Below, piece by piece: positions 1 through 10,760 of a DNA stretch of 64,000 nucleotides. How positions within the stretch are numbered: position 1 is the stretch's first letter; each line of letters opens with the position of its first letter. The notes under the pieces are model-generated. The model had not been told where the DNA came from, made no database searches, and saw only the letters and a program-made list of their open reading frames with translations. The DNA lies in NCBI GenBank assembly GCA_036927565.1, contig JAYESD010000007.1:127632230-127696229 (forward strand). Reading direction: 5' to 3'. Source of the stretch: Tuctoria greenei (lineage: Eukaryota > Streptophyta > Magnoliopsida > Poales > Poaceae). A program made the translations under genes and the position numbers.

Positions 1-287
1 AGCCGCCGCCGGTGTGGAAGCTCCGGAATGCTCCCCGGAACTCGTTGCAGCCATAGGCATTTCCCTAGTCGAGGCCCCCCTCGATCGGGAAGAACCTCCG
101 GACCTAGAGGCCTCAACCGGCCCCGGTGCTGGAGTCGCATGCCCGGAGCTAGCACCCCGGGAGGACGCCGCTGCGGGTACAGTCATCGCGGTTGTATAAG
201 ACCTCCCCCTTCTGGGAGAAGGAGCTGATGCAGAGGTTGCAGGCCTGACGGACCTTTTGTCGGCATGCTGCAGTTTCCTCTTCCGGC

Positions 288-1376
288 TCAAAGGTTCGTC
301 CGCCGGCTCCTTACCCTTGCCGACGATTTCGATCTTGGCTTTGGGGCAGGGTCGGAGCCACCATCGGAAGCCCCAGGGATCACCACCCTGGAGGTCGATC
401 TTCTCTCGACGACACCAAGGTCGTCAAGCACAGGCATCTTCCGCCGGAGCTCCCTGCTGAACTCTACTTCCACGTTCAGAGGGAGAAAAGCTGATGGCGG
501 AGTCAAGTCGTCACCCGCAACGTCGATGTCGTGCTGGAACTTCTTGAGATGAAACTCCAAGGTTGCCCCCGCCATGTTGGACTTCAGCCCGGTCTCGACC
601 CGGTCGTCGTCCATCACACTGTTGAGGGCCCAAGCGAGTTTTTCTCTCCTCTTCAACGGTGCCCACCTGTTGACCAGGAAGTTGCAAAACACCGCCTGAG
701 GGGTTAATCCTCCCTCCACGCACTGGCGGATCCTGGTCAGAGCAGGGTTGAAGGCGTCCACCAGCACCGGAGCTTCACTCCAGACTCTAGTGTCAATGTT
801 GGAGAGGCCTTCGGGCAGCTCCAGCTTCTCGTGCTCCTCCACCCGGATGACTATCCAGTCCTTCTTCCAATCATCCCACTTCCCAGAGGGAAACGACCGG
901 AGGTACTTGAATGGGAACTTCTTGCGCTTCACGAAGTAGTAGAAGCCAAGGTACTCATTGCTCCTACCGGTGGTATGGACAGTGAAGAAGGTCCAGAAGA
1001 GTTCAATGCAGGGAGGGATGCCCACCCACATCTCACATAAGTGGACGAAGACAGACACAAGAAGAATGGAGTGGGGGCCAAGGTGGTACAACTGCAGACC
1101 ATAAAAGTCTAGCAGCATCAAGAAAAAGGAGGAAAAAGGTGGGATCAACCCCACCATGGCGTACGAAGAGAAGTACACCATTTTTCCGGCGTGCTCCTTC
1201 TCAAACGGGAGCTCTCCCCCGGCGCGGACCAGGTGGTTGAAGAAGTCCGAGGACCATCCCATGAGGGCCCGGACCCGCTTCTCCAACATGGTTAGTCTCA
1301 GGGTCGCCACATGTACTACCAAACCGAAGCTACCGCCCACAAGGGGGAAGCTCCGGGCTATGTACCGAAATAGCAC
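288..1376 (-). CDS. Antisense Transposase_28-like protein of a Tat element
   Basis: This is an intact 362-codon frame running opposite to its host retrotransposon. Residues of about 75-230 carry the pattern of the plant 'putative gypsy type transposon' domain (Pfam Transposase_28): FYGLQLYHLGP, then LCEMWVGI, a hydrophobic stretch, and a later KWDDWKKDW block. The C-terminal 80 residues are basic and low in complexity (KPRSKSSARVRSRR). Codons before Met30 (about 1289) overlap LTR-like DNA, so Met30 may be the real start, giving about 333 residues. Grass Tat elements are known to carry extra ORFs, often antisense, between pol and the 3' LTR; their function is unknown. No membrane anchor or catalytic motif is evident. 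An unbroken frame contrasts with the decayed genes elsewhere in the window and suggests a fairly recent insertion. Confidence 0.75.
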   Translation of the reverse strand: MLFRYIARSFPLVGGSFGLVVHVATLRLTMLEKRVRALMGWSSDFFNHLVRAGGELPFEKEHAGKMVYFSSYAMVGLIPPFSSFFLMLLDFYGLQLYHLGPHSILLVSVFVHLCEMWVGIPPCIELFWTFFTVHTTGRSNEYLGFYYFVKRKKFPFKYLRSFPSGKWDDWKKDWIVIRVEEHEKLELPEGLSNIDTRVWSEAPVLVDAFNPALTRIRQCVEGGLTPQAVFCNFLVNRWAPLKRREKLAWALNSVMDDDRVETGLKSNMAGATLEFHLKKFQHDIDVAGDDLTPPSAFLPLNVEVEFSRELRRKMPVLDDLGVVERRSTSRVVIPGASDGGSDPAPKPRSKSSARVRSRRTNL

Positions 1377-2035
1377 CCCCGGACCTAACCCCAGACCGAG
1401 GGAAGCTCCGGAACTAGCACATGTTAGGTAGCTCCGGACCTATCTGTTTCCCATAGTATGCTCCGGAGCTGCCACATGTCCAACCGTCAGATCTTCAGCC
1501 TCCAACCTCCGGAAGACTCCACAACGGTCCGGATCTTCAAAGGGGAATCAAGGACTTGAAGACCCGATTAAGTGTCATTAATACCATATTAATGACACAC
1601 AATCGGACGACCTTAATTACCAGTAACGGTGCTGTCAAAGCCCATAACTCGGTCATTAAGGGCAATTAAACGTGTTGAATGTGTATCAATATCAGTAACC
1701 GCCAGGGCCACATGTCGGGCCAGGCTAACTTGTAACGGCCTGTCCTTGTACTATAAAAGGACAGGCCGACGATACATAGAACACTCTCCACACACTCTCC
1801 GGAGACAGGCTGACTTTACACTCTCAACTGACGTTGAGCTCATACAACCAATACAACACCAACACATCCCGTGGAGTAGGGTATTATGCTTAGGCGGACC
1901 GAACCACGTAAATCTTCGTGTCTACTGTGTCATTTACACTTCACCTTCTTGAATCTCCGCCCGCCCACACCGAACCTCAAACTCCTCTAACACTTTAGTA
2001 GTGTCAGGAGATTTGTCGGATCAAAACCACCAACA
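1300..2035 (+). repeat. 3' LTR of TAT-A (left edge uncertain)
   Basis: A TATA box (TATAAAA, 1752-1758) lies upstream of a stretch matching the TAT-B LTR. The right end is ACCACCAACA at 2035. The left edge is unclear: TGTTAGGTAG at 1422 is a possible start, but repeat units like those in the TAT-B LTR (AGCTCCGGA and CCACATGT blocks) extend to about 1300. Polypurine runs near 1340 and 1400 are possible priming sites. The LTR drives plus-strand transcription, so the antisense gene at 288-1376 would need its own promoter on the other strand. Confidence 0.6.
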
Positions 2036-3159
2036 CATGCCATCGTCGCGTGCTATGTATGCTCCTTTGCTCGGGCAATCTCTCATCATGTGACCAAGTC
2101 CTTGGCAGCGGTGACACTGAATGTCAGAAGTATGACTCGTAGAAGGAGTGGATGACGAAGGCTTGAATGATGTCGTCTTTCTGCCCTCCAGCACACGAGA
2201 AGTTGGAGCAGCAGGTGTAGTTCGTTGGCCGCCACTGGATGGTGTAGTTGCTGCACGAAAAGTCAAAGATGGTGCTGTTTTAGATAGTGTCAACGTCGAA
2301 CGCGGCGTGAAGTTGCTCCTCGTGCGTTGTTGATGTTGTTGTTGTCCCTGCAATTCTTTTTCTACCAACATAGCAAGCTGAAACAATCTGTTAACAGTAT
2401 CATATTCCTTGTAATTAACAATGTCCTGAATTTCACACCTCAACCCCCCATAAAAACGAGCTATTTTATCATCCATGTCCTCTACTACCCCACAATGCAA
2501 CATACCCTTTTGTAAATCTTGATAATACTCCTCTACAGATATGTTATCTTGGTCTAAACGCTGCAATTTTTTGTGAAGGTCCCGCTGAAAAGAAGGAGGA
2601 ACAAATCGATCATGCATAGCTTCTTTTAATCGATCCCAAAGTGGAGGATTAGTTCTAGTTTTAACAAGTTCATTCCACCATATGATAGCAAAGTCCTTAA
2701 ACTCACTAGTGGCTTGACGAACTCTATGTCGTTCAGGAACAAGATTGGCATTAAACTTTCGCTCTACTGTCATCTCCCAATCAAGATAAGCCTCAGCATC
2801 ATAAGCACAAAAAAAGAGGGTATAGTAAATTTCACTTTAGCAAAAGGATCATCAGGAGGACGATTATAACTGCTATGATGATTATTACCTCTCATACCTC
2901 GATGATAAAGTGGAAGTCTTGGCTGATTAATGCGATCTTCCATATCATCATAAGCATTGTCTTCATGTCTTTTAGTGAGAGGCAACCGAGCCTCAAGAGT
3001 ATTCATCCGAAGAGCAAGGTCATCAAGTTGGCGAGTCAAGTTCGCCAATGACTCCTCTGTTGATGCGTTGCTTTTGGTAAACATATATGTCATCACCTTC
3101 ATCATATCACGTAACTCAGCATGTTGAACACATTTGTCGTCATTATTTTCTCGTACCAT
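2036..3159 (-). pseudogene. gag of GYP-B, frameshifted and truncated
   Basis: Gag builds the cytoplasmic virus-like particle. The N-terminal part (3159 to about 2815) starts MVRENNDDK and has a coiled-coil-like segment with the LTRQLDDLALRMNTLEARL pattern. The retrotransposon gag domain (Retrotrans_gag) lies at about 2773-2400 with WWNELV, RFVPPSF and SVEEYYQDLQKGM motifs. A C-terminal CCHC zinc knuckle, CHRCQGLGHMMRDC, lies near 2120-2080. The two parts are in different frames; the break falls at a run of seven A (T on the coding strand) at about 2809-2815, consistent with a one-base slip. After ARDDGM the frame runs into the TAT-A LTR and stops at once, so the C-terminus has been replaced. 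Confidence 0.85.
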
Positions 3160-4486
3160 TGTTAGTAGGAAACAAAAGACAACAAAAAGGTATTATTCCT
3201 ATTAACTATAGTGACAATGTGAAAGGTGGAAGAAAACAATCTCTCTTGCTCAAGCATCTTACGATGCTCTTACAAGTGTTCTTACCGACACAACAGATGG
3301 TGTTGACGGTGAGCCAAACCAATGAAACATGGGGTGATTGCAAAGGTACCTGTTATGCTCAAGAGAAAGGTGGAGCTTGGATGGCATAATATGGTGGCTA
3401 ATATGCAAAAATCATTAACAGGTAAACAAAGTTGAATAAGTATTCAATATAGGAATATGCTGCTGGTCAACCAAGTGTTCTAGGGCCAAGCACAACACAA
3501 TGAGGTAGCAAGGCAAAAAAGAAAGATAGAATGATATAACTAACAATCACAGCACAAGTGGTATAGGCCAATTGCTTTAATATGCGTGCTCTTCACAAAT
3601 TTTTTTCTCTTCTTTGATATTTTTTTTGATATTTTTTGTTTACTCAGGAGCACAAAAATAGGAAGCACACAAATTTTCAACTCAATTGGATGTAACATGC
3701 GGCCTATAGAAAATCAAGAAGAATTTTTAAATTTTGTGCTGAAACTTCGGAGGCCGGATAGTCTATCTTTCGAGAGGAATTTGGGCAATCTATTTTCGCC
3801 GAATGCGGAAAAGCCGTGAGAAATCGGATGCAAAATTTCGTGTAGATCAATTTCAAAAAATGAGCAATCCAATTTCGCCGAATGCGGAAAAGCCTCAAGA
3901 AATCAGATGCGAAATTTCATGTAGACAAATTTGAAAAAAAGGCCCGATTTCGAGTTCGTATGTGAAAGTTATGGCCGTTTTAAGGTAGGTTGTCCGAGTT
4001 AATCTTTTTGGATGTTGATTCCAACTCGGTTTGAGAACAGAACTCGCAATCGGATATAAAAACAATCGAAACTTTGTGCAGTGACCGATGGGATGGTGTG
4101 TGATGATTCAAGGATGACTGGCATAAAAGGTTTGTCACCTAATCTAGGGCTGGCGATGCAGGAGTTCACGCAAGGCGGTTAGCTAGGGCAGAACGATGAA
4201 CGTGGTGGAACAGTTTGTTATTTAGGGATTATGGAATAGGTGTCAAACATCAAGAAAACAAGTACGAAACACGATAACTAGGACCTAAAACCCAAAGCTA
4301 AATCAGAAACGAGACTTGACCACACGAATGCAAACTCAACAATGTAAACTAAAAAACGAAACTACAGACACTATAGTCTAGGAAGCGGTAAAACGATTTT
4401 TTCGTGTCTTTTCTGTGGACTCTAGGTACGAAACAAAACTTATCTAATGGAAGGAAAACGAAGATACCTCACGGGCAACCTGAAAA
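3160..4486 (-). other. Untranslated leader of GYP-B
   Basis: About 1.3 kb lies between the primer-binding site and the gag start with no convincing reading frame. Two similar segments at about 3700-3830 and 3850-3935 share CGCCGAATGCGGAAAAGCC and GAAATCGGATGC-like text, a short degenerate tandem duplication. Long leaders are common in plant gypsy elements and hold packaging signals, but I cannot identify one here. Confidence 0.5.
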
Positions 4487-4496
4487 TCTGATACCG
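4487..4496 (-). other. Primer-binding site of GYP-B
   Basis: On the minus strand the sequence just inside the LTR reads CGGTATCAGA, which matches the usual initiator-tRNA-Met site TGGTATCAGA at all but the first base. It lies two bases from the LTR end. Confidence 0.6.
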
Positions 4497-4498
4497 AT

Positions 4499-5368
4499 TG
4501 ATGAGTAGTTTAGGCCCGATCTTCCAAAAGGTAATAGATAAGTCGATTGAGGTGCAGAACTCGACGTTGATGATCCGCGACACTCAAGCAACTCGAATAC
4601 CCCTGCAATAACTACACCACCACTTCGTTGGTTATCAACCGTGCTGTAGATGCTTGACCTCGCCAAGAAGGCTAATTAATGCAAGTACAACCGAGAACAC
4701 AAGCAAGAACGTATAAGACACGATCTGAAATCACGAAGTTAGGGTCTCACAAACCGTAGAATGGTGATATTATTAATCTAAGCAAAACCCACAGAATATG
4801 ACCGGCGGCTGCAGTATTTAAAGGCCATGGTTCAGCCAAAACACTCTTAGACGCGTCCCTTATAGACTCATACGAGATACAAGGCCTAAAGGCCCGATTC
4901 GATGGTGCAGCACCGGACAGAAATCTAGACTCGACTTGTTTCGGCGATTCCCTATGACTCCGAAGGAATTTTTAGGTGGGACAAGAGCCATTGGAAAGTT
5001 TATCTTCTCCACTTTCCGTGCATTTGTAGAACGTCAAAAACAGAGTCCTTAAGCATCTTGGGCATTCGTTTTAAGGTGGACTGTTCTTGGACTCTGAGTT
5101 GAACTCAAGTCCGAGTTGTAAATTGATTCCATCAACTTGTGGACGTCCCAGCTGGTTCTCCACGTTCCCAAGGCCTCCTCCCTTCACTTGTTGATCTTCT
5201 CCATTGTTCCTAATAACAATTAAATCATCACATAGCAATATATTCTGAAACCCACATGCAACAAAAGTTAGGAGCGAGTTAACCTGTTGATTTATTAATT
5301 GTGCTCGCACTGTTCTGATTGGCCTTTGCAGTTCAATGTGCGTCTCCGCTGTTGTGATGCCCTCATCA
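4499..5368 (-). repeat. 5' LTR of GYP-B (870 bp)
   Basis: On the plus strand it starts TGATGAG and ends CTCATCA, a perfect 7 bp terminal inverted repeat with TG/CA ends. A TATA-like TTTAAATA lies near 4815 in minus-strand sense. The inner end is next to the primer-binding site and the outer end is next to the broken SIRE LTR. Confidence 0.8.
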
Positions 5369-6154
5369 GCTGTCAACTAATGGCTAAAAACACTTTTTGA
5401 GTATAAATTATTGGGATTTCGTCCCTAATATAAGCCTAACCCTACAGAAACTCTCAGAGCCGCCTCAAGCCCTCAAGAAACCCTCTTCTCTTGTTCTTCA
5501 CCCCCTTGAGCCCAAATCCAAAGATTTTTTGGAAGAGTGGAGGTGAAATTGTGAGAATTGGCAAGAGAAGTCCGTAGGGGGTTGAGCTACATTTGATTCA
5601 CTGAGTTTCTTCATGATCTCGTGTTTATTACTCTTGGGGTTCTCCCCTTGATGGTTAGGCATCGCCTCAAAGATTTCTTGCATGATTTCTTGATCCGGGG
5701 AAGTTTGTAATCTTTGTGATAGTGGAAGATCCAAGACTTGACCTTTGAGGAGGGTAGGGCTGTTAGGCCCGACCCTTTGTTGGTTCCTCGATGGGGACGT
5801 AGGTTTCTTCGTGGAACCGAACCTCAGGAGAAAATCCTTGTGTTCATTGTCTCTATTTACATTGCCGCAAAGTCCTTACTTTCTAGTGATCATCTAGTTT
5901 TACTTCGTTCCTAGCACTTAATATTATTTCCATTATCTACTAGAACTGCTAGGAAGCATTTCCATTCACTAGGTTGCATAAAAACCCCATTTTTATCACT
6001 GTCATGTGACGTCTATCACACTTATCCGACTTTAGTTAGAAAAGTCCGATTCTACATCAGACATGTCCGACTTGCGTTGACAGGACAATATTTAACTGAG
6101 TCTAGTTTTTTGTTATTGCCTATTCACCCCCCCCCCCCCTCTAGGCTACTTTCA
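5369..6154 (+). repeat. 5' LTR of the SIRE element, 3' half
   Basis: It matches 16011-16804 of the 3' LTR, from GCTGTCAACTAA to the terminal GGCTACTTTCA. A TATA box (TATAAAT) lies at 5402-5408, and the matching one in the 3' LTR is at 16034-16040. The first ~786 bp are absent because GYP-B begins there. A C-tract near the end (about 6127-6139) is longer and purer than in the 3' LTR. Confidence 0.85.
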
Positions 6155-6156
6155 AT

Positions 6157-6168
6157 TGGTATCAAAGT
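6157..6168 (+). other. Primer-binding site of the SIRE element
   Basis: TGGTATCAAAGT begins three bases after the LTR end. It resembles the initiator-tRNA-Met complement TGGTATCAGAGC, with A for G at two positions. Confidence 0.75.
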
Positions 6169-6206
6169 CAGTTTCTCCACCAAGAGTCTAACAACTCTAA
6201 GAGGAG

Positions 6207-6290
6207 ATGGACGGAAGGGGTGACAATGAGGTCCCAGTGATTGTCGACGATGACAAGAAGATGAATGTCAATGTGCTTCAAGATGATTGA
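6207..6290 (+). pseudogene. gag N-terminus of the SIRE element, cut by an insertion
   Basis: An ATG follows the leader and opens MDGRGDNEVPVIVDD, an acidic start. After Q-D-D (about 6287) the frame hits TGA within a reversed SIRE-like LTR. The acidic reading resumes as D-D-E-E-V-R-L at 6962 beyond that insertion. I infer that the true gag start is here, 730 bp upstream of the first methionine of the main gag frame. Confidence 0.65.
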
Positions 6291-6947
6291 ATAGGCCTAG
6301 AGGGGGGTGAATAGGCTTTTGAAACTTTCCCTTGGATGAAGTGGCGGCACTAGGGTTCTTGGATTTGTGGTTATGGGGTCGTGAATCACCTATTTATAGA
6401 CATTCCAAAAAGTTACCGTCTGGATCCCGACTATCGGACTAGTCCGTTATGGATCGGAATAGTCAGTTGTGCTGAGTGATTCATGTGTGGAGAAGTGCAA
6501 CACACCAAGAAACCCTAACTTTTGTGAGTGTACCAGACTAGTCTGTTATGAACCGAACTAGTCCTCTGTGAAACCGAACTAGTCCTATTGAGATTCTGTG
6601 ATGAGACCGGACTAGTCCTTTATTTCTACAACTTGAATTGTGTTATAGCCCTAATTCTTTCCGCAACGACTTGAGCTCTTGGGGGTGTGTCTCTCACACA
6701 TACCCTACACATTTAGGACTACTTTTGCATCTTTTTCTTCACTTGTTTTTTCTCTTTCTTGATTCTCATATTTTCACCTTTTTGCACCTTTTGTTCACTT
6801 GTGCTCTTCCCTTTCTTGAAACTCATTTTTCTTCTTTTTGTATCTTTAGTTCAATTCTCACAAACCTGCTCTCATCTCAACAAACTTTATTAGGATATCA
6901 CTTGTTTGTCATCAATCATCCAAAACCCACAAGGGTGTGCCTAGATG
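6286..6947 (-). repeat. Small SIRE-related solo-LTR-like insertion in gag
   Basis: About 660 bp resembles a shrunken, reversed SIRE-family LTR. Its left end (TAGGCCTAGAGGGG) is the reverse complement of the SIRE LTR end, and its right end (CCCACAAGGGTGTGCCTAGATGCACTTTA) that of the LTR start. The middle is unlike the long LTR and carries five near-palindromes of the type CGGACTAGTCCG. Flanking AGATG (6281-6285) and AAATG (about 6959) may be a decayed target duplication. It could be a solo LTR or a nonautonomous relative. Confidence 0.65.
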
Positions 6948-6960
6948 CACTTTAAATCCA

Positions 6961-8121
6961 AATGACGACGAGGAAGTGCGTCTACTCAAGGCGCGACTTT
7001 GCGAGAAAGTAGATCTTCCCAAGAAGGAGACCAAGGCGATCGGTTCAATCAACAACGACAATGGGAGTAGTTCACAAGACTACTCCCGATATCCTTACAA
7101 CTATGAGCGATTAACTGCTAGCAATCACTATTTGTCTATTTCTATTGGTAAACCTTCCATATTCGAAGGAAATGATTACTATATGTGGAAGCATAACATG
7201 AAGATGCATCTCATTTCATTAAACCCTAGCTTGTGGCAAATTTTTTTGATAGGTGTTCATCTTCCCAAGAATGAGGAGGACATGACCCCGGAGCCAGTCG
7301 TCCTACTCCACCGCAATGCTCAAGCAGTCAAAGTGATCACCTCCTCCTTGACTCGAGAAGAGTTCAACCGAATCAAAGGGTTGGAGGTAGCCAAAGAAAT
7401 ATGGGACATGTTCAAGACGGCACATGAGGGCAACCATGTCATTAGGGAGGCCAAGATCGAAATGATTGATGGAGAACTTGGGAGGTTCACTATCATGGAT
7501 GGTGAGACCCCCCAAGACATGTACAATCGCCTCAAAATCCTCATCAACAAGAGTCGATCTTATGGAAGCACCCGATGGACGGACCATGAAGTGGTGAAGA
7601 GAATGATTCGGGCATTCATGCCTCGAAATGTTACTCTTTGCTCACTAATTCATGGAAGTTCAGGATTCCACAAGATGACTCCCGAAGAAGTGCTAGGGAG
7701 AATCATGAACCATGAGATGATGGAGCAAGAGTCTATGTTCTACAACAACCTTCAAAAACTATCCTCCTCCAAGAAGAGAGATGTTGCATTCAAAGCAACG
7801 TCCTCAAGATCCCAAGAAAAAGAAGAGAGTGATGAAGAGAGCCCCAACACCGATGAGGAAGAGGCACTCTTCATCAACAATTTGAAGAGGATGTTGAGAA
7901 GGAGGAGGGGGAGCTACCATCTTGAAGGCAAGAGCAAAGACAAGCCCAAGACAAGATCAAAGAAGGCTTGCTACAATTTTGGGGAATACGGTCACTTCAT
8001 TGTGGATTGCCCACGTGAAGAGAACAAGAAGAAGAAAGAGGACAAGTCTCAAGAAAAAACACATCAAGAAGAAGAACCAATTAGAACATGCTCATCTTGG
8101 GAAGGAGTTGGATTCAAATGA
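6961..8121 (+). pseudogene. gag of the SIRE element, main part
   Basis: The first Met in this frame (6937) lies in inserted LTR; element-derived coding begins at about 6961. A copia gag (UBN2-type) domain spans roughly residues 65-260 (YYMWKHNMKMHLISLN; EIWDMFKTAHEG; TPQDMYNRLKILI). Charged, serine-rich linkers follow. The zinc knuckle at about 7969-8010 reads CYNFGEYGHFIVDC: its second cysteine is phenylalanine (7978-7980), so it should not bind zinc normally. The frame ends at 8121, where SIRE gags usually continue into an acidic and coiled-coil region now in another frame. Confidence 0.85.
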
Positions 8122-9060
8122 AGAATCCTCCTCTGATGAAGAAGAGAAGATAGCAACTATTGCTATGAAGAAGTCAACCACGATGAACAAGCTCTTCCCA
8201 AACTTGGAGAACTCAAGGCCAACTTGCCTCACGGCCAAGGAGGGAAGAAAGAAGGTTAAATCAAAATAATCTTTGTCAATTTCTTCACATGATGATTTTG
8301 ATAGTAGTAGTGAAAATGAATATATGCTTAAATATATGAGTAAGAGTACCTTAAAAAGATTGGAGATATTGTCGAATGAGATATTTGAGAAGGAAGAGCT
8401 CCTCAACCGTCAAGATAACATGCCCATCCAACAAAAGGAGATATGTCAAGAGTTTGAGGAGCTCTTGGATCTTGAAATAGAAAGAAGCAATGCACTTGAG
8501 CATGAACTCGCTTTGAGCAAGGAAACTTGCTCAAACCTTGAGAACACTACAATTGTGCTAAAGGATGAACTTGTTAGCTTGACAAAAGTTAACAAGATCC
8601 TTGAAACACAAGTGGAGTCTCTCAAGGTCATGCACCTTCTTCCTTTAAAAGCGCACCATCCACAAATATCAAATCTGAAACATCTCAAGCTTGCAAGTGC
8701 TCTAACTTGATCCTAAAACTAAAATATAAGCTTAAGGTGGCAAAAAACAAGCAAGCTCCAAAAGGTGGCATCTTTGACAAGGATAAGATGGCATATGCAC
8801 ATAGTGCATACACCAACACAAGGCATCCTCTTGTAAAAGATGGTCTTGCTATTCTAGGGAAAGGAAGCAAAATGCTAAGACTCCCAAGAATGGCAAAGAC
8901 TTGATTGTTTTTGTCAAGGAAGTTTTCTACCACAACAACAAGGGAAATAACATTTCTACCTCACATGATATGCCTAAAAATGAACCTCATCCTTTATTTC
9001 ATGATTTTGATGCTTCATATGTCTTGTTAAGGAACAAGTTTGTAAAGCCTTATCTTAGTT
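8122..9060 (+). pseudogene. C-terminal coiled-coil region of the SIRE gag
   Basis: The frame shifts after 8121 and continues as an acidic serine stretch (SNEESSSDEEEK). A coiled-coil-like block follows at 8273-8710, with heptad-like spacing of leucine and isoleucine (EILSNEIFEKEELL; EELLDLEIERSNALEHELAL). Further fragments to about 9060 resemble the linker before protease (KNKQAPKGGIFDKD). Long coiled-coil gags are typical of the SIRE lineage. There are at least three stops or frame changes. Confidence 0.7.
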
Positions 9061-9740
9061 ATGTTGGGTCACACTGAAAGAGTCCAAAATCTTGCGTGTG
9101 GGTGCCCAAATGCTTCTTGGCTAACATCAAAGGACCCAACACTGCTTGGATACCTAAAGCCAAGGCTTAACTCTATTTTGTATGCATACTCCTCCGATGG
9201 AACCAAGTGGGTTCTTGATAGTGGATGCACAAACCATATTACCGGAGAGAGGAAGATGTTTGTAGAGTCTGAGGAAAACAAAGATCCAAGTGAAGGAATC
9301 TACTTTGGAAACAATAGCAAAGGGAAAATCTTTGGCACCAGTAAAATTGATATATCCCATAATCATACTCTTTCAAATGTTTTGCATGTTGATTCACTCG
9401 ACTATAATCTCTTTTCCACATCACAATTATGTGACAAAGGTTATAATTGTCTTTTCACTAACGAGGGTGTGACCATCACAAGAAGGAGCAATGACTCAAT
9501 TGCCTTTAAGGGTGTGCTCAAGGGAAAGCTTTATCTTGTGGATTTTTCCGCGAATAAATCCGAACTTGACACATGCTTAATGGCAAAAACCAAAATGGGA
9601 TGGCTTTGGCATAGAGACTAGCCCATGTTGGGATGAGAAACTTGCAAAAACTTCTTAACGGCGAGCACATTCGTGGTTTGAAGAATGTTGTGTTTCAAAA
9701 GGATAGGCCATGCAGCGCTTGCCAAGCCGGAAAGTAAGTT
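9061..9740 (+). pseudogene. Protease and pre-integrase domain of the SIRE element
   Basis: The aspartic protease would cleave the Gag-Pol polyprotein. The active-site motif WVLDSGCTNHITGE lies at about 9208-9249, followed by the flap-like IYFGNNSKGKIFG. The pre-integrase zinc region begins at LWHRD (9603-9617) and continues in another frame as the LAHVGMRNLQKLL and CSACQAGK segments to about 9737. A one-base frame change plus an in-frame TAG near 9620 disrupts the join, and the HHCC finger is split across it. Confidence 0.8.
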
Positions 9741-10760
9741 GGAGCTCAACATCCATCCAAGAATATCATGACAACAACAAGACCATTGGAGCTTCTACAC
9801 ATGGACCAATTCGGCCCATCTGCCTACATAAGCATTGGCGGTAACAAATATGGTCTTGTCATTGTCGATGATTTTTCACGTTTCACTTGGGTGTTCTTTT
9901 TGCATGACAAGAGCAAGACTCAAGGTGTCCTCGAGAAATACTTGAGGAGAGCTCAAAATGAGTTCTCCTTCAAGATCAAGACCATAAGGAGTGACAATGG
10001 CACCGAATTCAAGAACACTCAAGTTGAATAGTTTTTGGATGAAGAAGGCATCAAGCATGAGTTCTCGGCCCCCTACTTCCCTCAACAAAATGGGATGGCT
10101 GAGGGGGGAAATAGGACCCTCATTGAGATGTCAAGAACCATACTTGATGAGTACAAGACGTCGGACCAGTTTTGAGCAGAAGTGGTCAACACAGCTTTCC
10201 ATGCCATAAACCGGTTGTACCTTCATCGCATATTGAAGAAGACATCCTACGAGCTAGTAACCGGTAACAAACCCAACATTTCCTATTTTCGTGTTTTTGG
10301 GAGCAAATGCTATATTCTCAACAATAAGCATAGGACTTCGAAGTTTGCTTCAAAGTCCGATGAGGGTTTCTCGCTTGGTTATGACTCAAACACTTACGCC
10401 TATCGTGTTTTCAACAAATCCTCCAGAACTATTGAAGTAGCACGTGACGTAGTGTTTGATGAGACTAATGGCTCCCAAGTGGAACAAGTTGATCGTCATG
10501 TGCTAGATCAAGAAGAAGCTCCACAAGTGGTGATAGGAAGGATGGCACTTGGATATATTCGACCACAAGAAGAACCTCAAAACTCAAGTGGCCATTCCAC
10601 ACATCAAGCAAACTCTTCCTCAAATGATCAAGTTCAAGACCCTCAAGATGCACGTCAAGAAGATGAAAATGGAGCCATCGATCAAGGGGGAGACGAAGAA
10701 AATGAGGAAGATGAAAATGAGGATACAAGACCTCAAGTACCACAGCCAAGAGTACATTAA
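9741..10760 (+). pseudogene. Integrase of the SIRE element
   Basis: The catalytic core shows the first Asp in LHMDQFGP (about 9800), the second in RSDNGTEF (about 9990-10013) and the Glu in PQQNGMAEGGNRT (about 10085-10120). Stops interrupt it at about 10029 (TAG where Glu is expected) and about 10174 (TGA where Trp is expected). The C-terminal part (10182-10760) carries the copia integrase pattern FRVFGSKCYI and a Gln/Glu/Asp-rich tail that links to RT. The catalytic residues survive although the reading frame does not. Confidence 0.8.

Larger units (their letters stand above)
1..2035 (+). mobile_element. Tat-type Ty3/gypsy element TAT-A, 3' end only
   Basis: This is the right-hand end of a plus-strand gypsy element: an antisense gene followed by a 3' LTR. 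The LTR ends ACCACCAACA at 2035 and abuts GYP-B gag sequence, so TAT-A was inserted into that gag. The promoter-to-end part of the LTR resembles 52150-52496 of TAT-B, including the shared string GTGGAGTAGGGTATTATGCT. The next five bases, CATGC (2036-2040), are the expected target duplication; their partner would lie left of the window. Gag and pol of TAT-A are also outside. The lineage is inferred from the antisense gene and LTR similarity. Confidence 0.75.
2036..5368 (-). mobile_element. Ty3/gypsy element GYP-B, 5' half (gag, leader, LTR)
   Basis: Read on the minus strand this holds an 870 bp 5' LTR (5368 to 4499), a primer-binding site, a 1.3 kb leader and most of gag. At 2036 it is interrupted by TAT-A, and its protease, pol and 3' LTR are presumably left of the window. 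The outer LTR end sits exactly where the 5' LTR of the SIRE element is broken (5368/5369), so GYP-B was probably inserted into that LTR. The gag type suggests a chromovirus-like gypsy; without pol the clade cannot be fixed. Confidence 0.75.
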
